Assembly: GCA_015222795.1 (NCBI GenBank)
Contig: JADFVY010000234.1
Location: 1 to 10,627 of the forward strand
DNA from: Pseudomonadota bacterium
GTDB lineage: Bacteria > Pseudomonadota > Alphaproteobacteria > UBA8366 > JADFVY01
Length of the DNA: 10,627 nucleotides
Direction of reading: 5' to 3'
The notes under the pieces are model-generated. The model was not told the origin of the DNA, ran no database searches, and saw only the letters and a list, made by a program, of their open reading frames with translations. Positions 1 through 5,566 of this stretch are shown piece after piece (position 1 is the stretch's first letter; the number at the start of each line of letters is the position of its first letter). The translations under genes were made by a program, and so were the position numbers.

Positions 1-909
1 GCGGGGCTGGAGGCGTTGCAGGATGGCGAAATTTCGATCGCCGGGCAGTTGGTGGCGAGCGACGGCATGTCGATCCCGCCCGAATCGCGTGGCGTCGGGC
101 TGGTGTTCCAGGATTACGCATTGTTCCCGCATCTGTCGGTGGTTGACAATGTCGCCTTCGGGCTTCAATCCGTGGCGTCCGCGAACCGCGAGGCGAGGGC
201 CTTGCGGGCGCTGGGCGATGTCGGCATGGCGGATCAGGCGGACCGCTTCCCCCATATGCTGTCAGGCGGCCAGCAACAGCGTGTCGCTCTGGCCCGCGCC
301 CTGGTGGCGGGACCGTCCGTGGTGTTGCTGGACGAGCCTTTCTCGGGACTGGATGCGCGGCTTCGCGACCGGGTGCGCGATCAGACCCTGCATGCGCTGA
401 TGGAAAGCCGGGCCGCCACGCTGATGGTCACCCACGATGCGGAAGAAGCCATGTTCATGGCCGACCGGATCGCGGTGATGCGCGATGGGCGTATCCAGCA
501 GACCGGCTCCCCGGACGATCTTTATTGCCGCCCGGCCTCGGCCTTCGTCGCGCAGTTGTTTGGCGAGGTCAATCGGCTTTCGGCGATTGTACTGGATGGC
601 CAGGTCGATACACCGTTCGGATTGCTGCCGGCCGGCGGACTGGAGGAAGGCGCGGCGGCGGAAATCCTGATCCGGCCCGAGGCCCTGCATCTGTCCGGGA
701 CCCTGGATGGGCCGCGCGGGAAGGTGATTACATCGCGCATGCTGGGCCGTTCCAGCCTGATTCATCTGTCCGTCGAGGACGGCACGGTAACCGGCCTGCA
801 TTTGCATGCGCGCGCGCCGGGCCGCTCGCTGCCGGAAGAGGGCCTGCAGCTTTCCGTCACGCTGGATACCAGTCAGGCCTTTGTTTTTGCGGCCATCGAC
901 ATTAAATAG
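1..909 (+). CDS. FbpC-type ABC transporter ATP-binding protein (5' end missing)
   Basis: ATP-binding subunit of an importer in the iron(III)/spermidine/thiamine class, which powers uptake of a periplasmic-binding-protein substrate. The frame is open from base 1, and the first residues AGLEALQDGEI match the segment that follows Walker A, so the true start and Walker A lie upstream; the TTG at 16 is not a start. 302 residues are visible: Q-loop VFQDYALFPH (Gln codon at 109), signature LSGGQQQRVALARAL (from 259), Walker B VVLLDEPFSGLD (319-354, catalytic Glu at 334), and H-loop MVTHDAEEAM (His at 433). The last ~115 residues form a TOBE-like regulatory region (IRPEALHLS) typical of the FbpC/PotA group. 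Substrate cannot be told from the ATPase. No permease or binding protein is in the window; they would lie upstream. Stop TAG 907-909; tatA follows after 105 bases. Family call is sure; FbpC rather than another subgroup is moderate. Confidence 0.93.
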   Translation, partial: AGLEALQDGEISIAGQLVASDGMSIPPESRGVGLVFQDYALFPHLSVVDNVAFGLQSVASANREARALRALGDVGMADQADRFPHMLSGGQQQRVALARALVAGPSVVLLDEPFSGLDARLRDRVRDQTLHALMESRAATLMVTHDAEEAMFMADRIAVMRDGRIQQTGSPDDLYCRPASAFVAQLFGEVNRLSAIVLDGQVDTPFGLLPAGGLEEGAAAEILIRPEALHLSGTLDGPRGKVITSRMLGRSSLIHLSVEDGTVTGLHLHARAPGRSLPEEGLQLSVTLDTSQAFVFAAIDIK

Positions 910-1014
910 ACTTTAGTCACGGCGGGGGCGTTGCGGGAGCGAAAGCTTTCTGCAATGATCCGCCGCTCTAAAAAACCACGGGGCGCCGGCGGCGCGCTAC
1001 AGCGAGGAAGTAAC

Positions 1015-1275
1015 ATGGGTGCGTTTAGTATTTGGCATTGGCTGATTGTTCTGGCGGTCGTCCTGGTTTTGTTTGGCGGCGGCGGCAAGGTTTCGCGGCT
1101 GATGGGTGATTTTGGCAAGGGCCTCAAAAACTTCAAGAAAAGCATGAAGGAAGACGAGGAGGAGTCCGGGGACAAGAAGGAAATCGAGGAGGACGCCACG
1201 CCCAAGGCGTCTGAGCCGGAGAAGGCCGATGCCAATAAGGACAAGGCCGATAAGGACAAGGCGGCCAACGGCTGA
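1015..1275 (+). CDS. tatA: Twin-arginine translocase subunit TatA
   Basis: Pore-forming subunit of the Tat pathway, which exports folded proteins with RR signal peptides across the inner membrane. 86 residues: a short periplasmic N-terminus, one membrane helix (about residues 5-20, IWHWLIVLAVVLVLF), the Phe20-Gly21 hinge, an amphipathic helix (KVSRLMGDFGKGLKNFKKSM, 25-44), then a highly charged, Glu/Lys/Asp/Ala-rich disordered tail ending in DKADKDKA repeats. The hinge is unusually glycine-rich (FGGGGK). A TTG at 931 would add 28 basic residues before the helix and is unlikely. ATG 1015 is preceded by AGGAAG (1005-1010), though only 4 bases away. First gene of tatABC; tatB follows after 47 bases. 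No convincing promoter was found in 910-1014. Length and order are normal for the family. Confidence 0.96.
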   Translation: MGAFSIWHWLIVLAVVLVLFGGGGKVSRLMGDFGKGLKNFKKSMKEDEEESGDKKEIEEDATPKASEPEKADANKDKADKDKAANG

Positions 1276-1322
1276 TCCCAGTGTTTTCCGCTCTTCCATC
1301 GTTACAGGATTAAGTCGCCGCG

Positions 1323-1760
1323 ATGCTCGATATCGGTTGGGTCGAACTTTCGATAATTGCCTTGATCACGATCCTCGTGGTCGGGCCCAAGGAGATTCCC
1401 CGTGTCCTGCGCACGGTGACCCAGGTCATGCGCAAGGTGCGCGGCATGGCCAGCGAATTTCAGAGCGGCATCGACGATTTGGCCCGCGAGTCGGAACTCG
1501 ACGACCTGAAGAAGGATATCGAGAAAACCGCATCCAGGGATTTCGCCGGTGAGTTGGAAAATACCATCGACCCGACGGGCGAGGTAACCGAGTCGGTACG
1601 CGACATCGAAACCTCCCTGAAGGAAGACCCGCGCGAAAGCTCGGATACGAAGAACGTTGCCGAGGCCATTCAGGAATCAGCGCCGCCGCCTCCTCCGGCG
1701 GATAAGCCCAAAAAGACCGCCGCCAAAAAGACCGCGGCCAAAAAGGGTAAAAGCGCGTGA
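1323..1760 (+). CDS. tatB: Twin-arginine translocase subunit TatB
   Basis: Tat subunit that forms the substrate-receptor complex with TatC. 145 residues. The N-terminal signature is complete: MLDIGWVEL with Glu8, one membrane helix (about 5-20), then Gly21-Pro22 (VVGPKEIPRVLR) leading into a long amphipathic helix (to about residue 70). Glu8 and Gly21-Pro22 separate TatB from TatA. The distal half is acidic and probably flexible, followed by a five-proline run (SAPPPPPA, about 119-127) and a basic end, KKTAAKKTAAKKGKSA. An in-frame TAA at 1311-1313 just upstream limits the start; ATG 1323 is the first good choice. Shine-Dalgarno is weak (AGGA at 1306-1309, rather far). The stop overlaps the tatC start (TGATG, 1758-1762), suggesting translational coupling. 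The proline run may need EF-P (inference). Confidence 0.96.
   Translation: MLDIGWVELSIIALITILVVGPKEIPRVLRTVTQVMRKVRGMASEFQSGIDDLARESELDDLKKDIEKTASRDFAGELENTIDPTGEVTESVRDIETSLKEDPRESSDTKNVAEAIQESAPPPPPADKPKKTAAKKTAAKKGKSA
1710..1739 (+). repeat. Two tandem 15-bp units encoding KKTAA in the TatB tail
   Basis: Two units of AAAAAGACCGCCGCC, the second with one change (GCG for GCC in the fourth codon), then a third partial unit from 1740 (AAAAAGGG). They encode Lys-Lys-Thr-Ala-Ala twice and give TatB its basic C-terminus. The near-identity at DNA level suggests recent duplication within the gene. Confidence 0.85.
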
Positions 1761-2710
1761 TGGAGGACTCCGGCGAAGCGAAAATGCCGTTGCTCGATCA
1801 CCTGATCGAGTTGCGCCAGCGACTGATTTATTCGGCTGTCGGCGTGATCGCGATGTTTTTCATCTGTTTCTTTTTCGCTGGTGACTTGTTCAATTTCCTG
1901 GCCCAGCCCCTCGTCGACATATGGATCGAGAATGGAGAGTTGGAAAAGCGCCGATTCATCTTCACGGCGCTGCATGAAAAATTCTTCACTGATATCAAAG
2001 TGGCGTTTTTTGCCGCCCTTTTCCTCTCGTTTCCGCTGATCGCCAGCCAGCTCTGGTATTTCGTGGCGCCCGGCCTCTACAAGAACGAAAAGGGAGCATT
2101 CCTGCCCTTTCTGATCGCCACGCCGATCCTGTTCTTTACCGGCGGCGCGTTCGTTTATTATATCGTGATGCCGGTAGCCTGGGCGTTCTTCCTGGACTAT
2201 GGGGAACACACAGGCACCCTTTGGGGCAGCATCATGAGTTTTCTGTACGGAACCGCGCCAGAAGTGACCGCGGGACCCAAGATCGAGCTTGAAGCCAGGG
2301 TCGCGGATTATCTCGCGCTTTCGATGCGTCTGATTTTCGCCTTTGGCATCAGTTTCGAACTACCGGTTGTCCTTACGTTGTTGGCCAGGGTTGGAATGGT
2401 ATCGTCCAAGGGATTGCGTGAAAAACGCCGCTACGCCGTCGTAATGGCCTTCGTGGCGGCGGCGATTCTGACGCCGCCCGATCCGTTGAGCCAGATCAGC
2501 CTCGCGCTCCCCATCATCTTCCTTTATGAGGTTTCCATCATCAGCGCCCGCATGATCGAAAAAAAGCGGGGTGAAGCTGGCGTAACCGATGATCCCGACG
2601 AGTGGGACGATGACGATGACGATGATGACGGCGATGATACAGATGGCGACGGTCCAGATAACGATGGCTCGAGTTCGAGTGACGAGCCGGACAAGGACAA
2701 GACCGATTAA
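1760..2710 (+). CDS. tatC: Twin-arginine translocase subunit TatC with Asp-rich C-terminal tail
   Basis: Polytopic core of the Tat receptor, binding the twin-arginine signal peptide. 316 residues from ATG 1760, which overlaps the tatB stop; a GTG one codon earlier is possible. Family marks: HLIELRQR (14-21) before TM1, PGLYKNEK (104-111) with Glu110 matching E. coli Glu103, FGISFELPVV (195-204) with Glu200 in the place of E. coli Glu170, and TPPDPLSQ (238-245) before TM5. Six membrane segments are apparent. Two oddities: the loop before Tyr184 (about 147-183) is longer than E. coli's and carries an aromatic stretch (GTLWGSIMSFLYG), and the protein runs about 45 residues past the last helix as a tail with 21 Asp in its final 42 residues. 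E. coli TatC is 258 residues; most of the excess is this tail, which should be cytoplasmic. Function of the core is certain; role of the tail is unknown. Confidence 0.97.
   Translation: MEDSGEAKMPLLDHLIELRQRLIYSAVGVIAMFFICFFFAGDLFNFLAQPLVDIWIENGELEKRRFIFTALHEKFFTDIKVAFFAALFLSFPLIASQLWYFVAPGLYKNEKGAFLPFLIATPILFFTGGAFVYYIVMPVAWAFFLDYGEHTGTLWGSIMSFLYGTAPEVTAGPKIELEARVADYLALSMRLIFAFGISFELPVVLTLLARVGMVSSKGLREKRRYAVVMAFVAAAILTPPDPLSQISLALPIIFLYEVSIISARMIEKKRGEAGVTDDPDEWDDDDDDDDGDDTDGDGPDNDGSSSSDEPDKDKTD
2606..2629 (+). repeat. GACGAT microsatellite encoding eight aspartates in TatC
   Basis: GAC and GAT codons alternate (three GACGAT units, then GATGAC) and encode residues 283-290 of TatC, all Asp. 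More GAT/GAC-rich sequence follows to about 2665. Since the units are 3 or 6 bp, slippage would change tail length without breaking the frame. Confidence 0.85.
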
Positions 2711-2732
2711 TCTGCTGTTTCGTCCCGACAAC

Positions 2733-2761
2733 TGGACGCAAGGCGTATCCTTGCGTATAAA
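2733..2761 (+). promoter_or_regulatory. Predicted sigma-70 promoter for serS
   Basis: A -35 TGGACG (2733-2738, 4/6 to TTGACA) and -10 TATAAA (2756-2761, 5/6 to TATAAT) are separated by exactly 17 bases. Transcription would begin near 2768, leaving a leader of about 26 bases before the GTG of serS. It lies in the 83-base gap after tatC, so serS-surE-pcm may be transcribed apart from tatABC. Prediction from sequence only. Confidence 0.5.
2736..2756 (+). repeat. Perfect inverted repeat inside the serS promoter
   Basis: ACGCAAGG (2736-2743), a 5-base spacer, then CCTTGCGT (2749-2756). The arms are perfectly complementary and fill the spacer between the predicted -35 and -10 boxes, touching both. 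It could be an operator for a dimeric regulator, or a hairpin at the 3' end of the tatC transcript; no U-run follows, so it is not a standard intrinsic terminator. Confidence 0.7.
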
Positions 2762-2793
2762 CGCCCGCGCATTCATCATGTCAGGAATTCGGC

Positions 2794-4065
2794 GTGCACG
2801 ACCTTAAATCCATTCGCGAAATGCCAAAAGAGTTCGACGCCGGCATGGCCAGGCGCGGGCATCCGCCGCAATCGGCTAAACTGCTCGAACTCGACACCGA
2901 ACGCCGCAAACTGCAGACCGAACTGCAGGATTTGTTGCAGCGTCGGAACGAAGCATCGCGCGAAGTCGGCGTGAAGAAGAAGAAGGGCGAGAATGCCGAC
3001 GATCTCGTGACCGAGGTCCAGGGGCTGAAGGACAAGATCGCCGCCCTCGAAGGCCAGGAACGCGATATCGGCGCAAAACTGACCGATATCCTGTCGGGCC
3101 TGCCGAACCTGGCGGCGCTGGACGTGCCGGTTGGCGATGATGAGTACGACAACGAAGAAATCCGCAGCCACGGCGAGCCCACGCGGCCCGATTTTCCGGC
3201 GAAGGAGCATTTCGACCTGGGCGAGGGGCTGGGGCTGATGAGCTTCGATCTGGCCGCCAAGATGTCAGGCGCGCGCTTCGTGGTGCTGCGCGGTGCGCTG
3301 GCGCGGCTGGAGCGCTCGCTGGGCAGCTTTATGCTGGACCTGCATACGGTCGAGCACGGCTATACGGAAATCCTGCCGCCCTATCTGGTCAAGGACAACG
3401 CCATGTATGGCACGGGGCAATTGCCGAAGTTCGCCTCCGATCTGTTCCGTACCGAGGACGGGTTCTGGTTGATCCCGACAGCCGAGGTGCCGCTGACCAA
3501 CCTGATGGCGGACGAGGTCGTGGATGCCGGGGACCTGCCGATTCGCGTCACTGCCTGGACACCCTGTTTTCGCGAGGAAGCGGGCGCCGCCGGCAAGGAC
3601 ACGCGCGGCATGATCCGCCAGCATCAGTTCAGCAAGGTGGAGATGGTCAGCATCGCCCACCCCGACGAGTCCGATAACGAGCTGGAGCGCATGACCAACT
3701 GCGCCGAGGAAGTGCTGAAGCGTCTGGGCCTGTCCTACAGGGTCGTGAAGTTATGCACCGGCGATATGGGTTTTGGCGCGCGCAAGACCTACGATATCGA
3801 GGTCTGGCTGCCCGGACAGGGCCGCTTTCGTGAAATTTCAAGCTGCTCCAACTGCTGGGATTTTCAGGCGCGCCGCATGGGCGCGCGCTTCAAGACACAA
3901 GGCGAGAAGGGCACAAGCTTTGCCCATACGCTCAACGGTTCAGGCGTGGCGGTCGGCCGCGCCATGGTCGCGGTGCTGGAGAACTATCAGAACGAAGACG
4001 GGTCGATCACGGTCCCCGAAGTGCTGCGCCCCTATATGGGCGGCCTGACGAAAATCGTCGCGTGA
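2794..4065 (+). CDS. serS: Seryl-tRNA synthetase
   Basis: Class II aminoacyl-tRNA synthetase that charges tRNA-Ser (and tRNA-Sec where present) with serine in the cytoplasm. 423 residues, the usual length. The N-terminal tRNA-binding arm is a long antiparallel coiled coil (about 28-105, rich in Glu/Lys/Arg/Leu). The catalytic domain shows the motif 1 region (GYTEILPPYLVK), the TAEVPLTN serine-binding loop (from Thr229), motif 2 FREEAGAAGKDTRGMIRQHQ (about 258-277), SSCSNCWDFQARR, and motif 3 LNGSGVAVGRAMVAVLENYQ (from 380, with Arg389). The GTG start is chosen because MHDLKSIREMPKEFDAG is the conserved SerRS N-terminus, and AGGA (2783-2786) sits 7 bases upstream. No missing residues were noticed. 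Its stop meets surE: a GTG for surE overlaps the TGA by 4 bases, with the preferred ATG 11 bases beyond the stop. Confidence 0.98.
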   Translation: MHDLKSIREMPKEFDAGMARRGHPPQSAKLLELDTERRKLQTELQDLLQRRNEASREVGVKKKKGENADDLVTEVQGLKDKIAALEGQERDIGAKLTDILSGLPNLAALDVPVGDDEYDNEEIRSHGEPTRPDFPAKEHFDLGEGLGLMSFDLAAKMSGARFVVLRGALARLERSLGSFMLDLHTVEHGYTEILPPYLVKDNAMYGTGQLPKFASDLFRTEDGFWLIPTAEVPLTNLMADEVVDAGDLPIRVTAWTPCFREEAGAAGKDTRGMIRQHQFSKVEMVSIAHPDESDNELERMTNCAEEVLKRLGLSYRVVKLCTGDMGFGARKTYDIEVWLPGQGRFREISSCSNCWDFQARRMGARFKTQGEKGTSFAHTLNGSGVAVGRAMVAVLENYQNEDGSITVPEVLRPYMGGLTKIVA

Positions 4066-4076
4066 GCGTTCCGTCA

Positions 4077-4862
4077 ATGTTCGAACCACCCCTGGAACTC
4101 GCCGGCGCCCGTATCCTGGTCACCAACGACGACGGTATCAATGCGCCGGGACTGAAAGTCCTGGAGCGCGTGGCGCAACGTTTTTCGAAAGAAGTCTGGG
4201 TAGTGGCGCCGGAAACCGAACAAAGCGGCGCCGGCCATTCGCTGACCCTTTCGCGCCCGTTGCGTCACCGTGAGCTCTCCGAACGCCACCATGCCGTGGA
4301 TGGCAGCCCGACCGACTGTGTGCTGTTCGCCATCGAACAGATCATGGGGGGCGAGAAACCCGACCTCGTGCTGTCGGGGGTAAACCGGGGCGCCAATGTG
4401 GGCGAGGACGTCACCTATTCAGGCACGGTCGCCGCGGCGATGGAGGCGACTCTGCTGGGCGTGCCCGCAATCGCCTTCAGCCTGGCCGCCCGGCACGGGG
4501 AGACGATTCATTGGGGGGCGGCCGAGGAGCACGCGCCGGCGGTCCTGCAAAAACTGGTTTCCGCGGCCTGGCCGCGGGACGTCTTCATGAATGTCAATTT
4601 CCCGAACCTGCTGCCCGAACAGATAACAGGTGTGCGAATCGTATCGCAGGGCCGGCGCGAATCGGACTATAATCTGATCGGCCTTACCGACCCGCGAGGC
4701 AACAAGTATTACTGGATCGGACCGCAGCATGAGGGCGAACTTCTGCGCCATGACGATACGGATTATCACGCCATCGAGGATGGAGCGGTTTCCGTGACGC
4801 CGCTGCATGTGGACCTCACCCATGACGGCGCGTTGAAATCCCTGCGGGATATTTTCGAATGA
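4077..4862 (+). CDS. surE: 5'/3'-nucleotidase SurE
   Basis: Metal-dependent phosphatase that removes phosphate from nucleoside 5'- and 3'-monophosphates; in E. coli linked to stationary-phase survival. 261 residues from ATG 4077. The metal site is complete: ARILVTNDDGI gives Asp18 and Asp19, Ser50 lies in APETEQSGAG, and Asn103 in LSGVNRGANVGEDVTYSGT. These motifs are diagnostic. Two starts are possible: GTG 4062, overlapping the serS stop by 4 bases (five extra residues), or ATG 4077. I prefer ATG because a MFEP-type N-terminus before the ARILV strand fits my memory of Rhodospirillales homologues; no strong Shine-Dalgarno favours either. The end overlaps pcm by 4 bases (ATGA, 4859-4862), so the two are likely cotranslated. 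Confidence 0.96.
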   Translation: MFEPPLELAGARILVTNDDGINAPGLKVLERVAQRFSKEVWVVAPETEQSGAGHSLTLSRPLRHRELSERHHAVDGSPTDCVLFAIEQIMGGEKPDLVLSGVNRGANVGEDVTYSGTVAAAMEATLLGVPAIAFSLAARHGETIHWGAAEEHAPAVLQKLVSAAWPRDVFMNVNFPNLLPEQITGVRIVSQGRRESDYNLIGLTDPRGNKYYWIGPQHEGELLRHDDTDYHAIEDGAVSVTPLHVDLTHDGALKSLRDIFE

Positions 4863-5509
4863 ACGCCGAGGAATTCAGGGCCCGGCTGGTCCTGGAGTTG
4901 CGTGGCGAGGGAATCTATGACGACCGGTTGCTGGAGGCCATCGAACGCGTGCCTCGCGACATGTTCGTGCCGCGCCCGTTCCAGCATCAGGCCTGGGACA
5001 ATGTCGCCCTGCCGATCGACTGCGGCCAGACGATCAGCCAGCCCGCGGTGGTGGCGCGCATGACCCAGGCGCTGGAACTGGACGAACGCATGAAGGTGCT
5101 GGAGATTGGCACCGGATCAGGCTATCAGACGTCAATCCTGTCTTATCTTTGCCGCCGCGTTTACACGATCGAGCGGCATCGCGAGCTGTTGCAACAGGCC
5201 GAATCGCGGCTGGAAGCCTTGCGGCGGCGCAATGTGACGGCGCGCCTCGGGGACGGCTCGAAGGGCTGGCCCGAACAGGCGCCGTTCGAGCGTATCCTGG
5301 TTACCGCGGCCGCCATCGATATACCGCCCCGGCTGTCCGCCCAGCTATCCGTCGGCGGCGTCATGGTGGTGCCGATCGGCGACGACCCGGAAAACCAGCG
5401 CATCGTCAGGGTTCGCCGCCAGGAAGACGGGCTGGATATCGACGATCTGGGCCCGGTTAAATTCGTCCCCCTGGTATCCGACCGCGCGGCCGAACCGCTG
5501 TCCGGCTGA
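4859..5509 (+). CDS. pcm: Protein-L-isoaspartate O-methyltransferase
   Basis: Repair enzyme that methylates L-isoaspartyl residues formed by ageing of Asn and Asp in proteins, using S-adenosylmethionine, so that they can revert to normal peptide bonds. 216 residues. Visible marks: the substrate-recognition segment CGQTISQP (55-62), SAM-binding motif I VLEIGTGSGYQT (80-91), the acidic residue ending strand 2 in TIERH (Glu105), GDGSKGWPE (131-139), and ILVTAAA (146-152). In many homologues the GDG segment is followed by a Gly-Tyr-Pro, here Gly-Trp-Pro. Start ATG overlaps the surE stop. The surE-pcm pair is widely conserved as a stress-survival unit. The stop at 5507-5509 is followed after 57 bases by nlpD. 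Confidence 0.97.
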   Translation: MNAEEFRARLVLELRGEGIYDDRLLEAIERVPRDMFVPRPFQHQAWDNVALPIDCGQTISQPAVVARMTQALELDERMKVLEIGTGSGYQTSILSYLCRRVYTIERHRELLQQAESRLEALRRRNVTARLGDGSKGWPEQAPFERILVTAAAIDIPPRLSAQLSVGGVMVVPIGDDPENQRIVRVRRQEDGLDIDDLGPVKFVPLVSDRAAEPLSG

Positions 5510-5531
5510 TTGTCGGCGAGCTTTGGCATTG

Positions 5532-5560
5532 TTCCCGAATCGGAGAAAAAAGCATATAGT
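5532..5560 (+). promoter_or_regulatory. Possible nlpD promoter with -10 next to the start codon
   Basis: TATAGT at 5555-5560 matches the -10 consensus in 5 of 6 bases; a weak TTCCCG (5532-5537) sits 17 bases upstream. Transcription would start about seven bases past the -10, at or next to ATG 5567, giving a leaderless or nearly leaderless message. No well-placed Shine-Dalgarno precedes that ATG, which fits. The -35 is poor, so confidence is modest. Confidence 0.4.
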
Positions 5561-5566
5561 CCGGGG

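Noticed and set aside
16..18. TTG at 16 as start of the ABC ATPase
   Set aside because: The frame is open to base 1, the upstream codons read AGLEA as in the family, and a start here would leave the protein without Walker A.
931..959. TTGCGG-17-AATGAT as a tatA promoter
   Set aside because: Only 3/6 and 4/6 matches; not better than chance in this composition. The tat promoter remains undetermined.
1670..2209. 179-codon minus-strand frame opposite tatB/tatC
   Set aside because: Overlaps two well-supported genes; composition (Glu/Arg/Gln/His runs) fits a shadow frame and no motif is visible.
2606..2665. GAT/GAC repeat as a CRISPR-like or regulatory repeat
   Set aside because: It is an in-frame aspartate codon run with no spacers; simple microsatellite in tatC.
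5510..5512. TTG at 5510 as nlpD start
   Set aside because: It would put 19 mostly polar residues ahead of a clear signal peptide that begins at ATG 5567.
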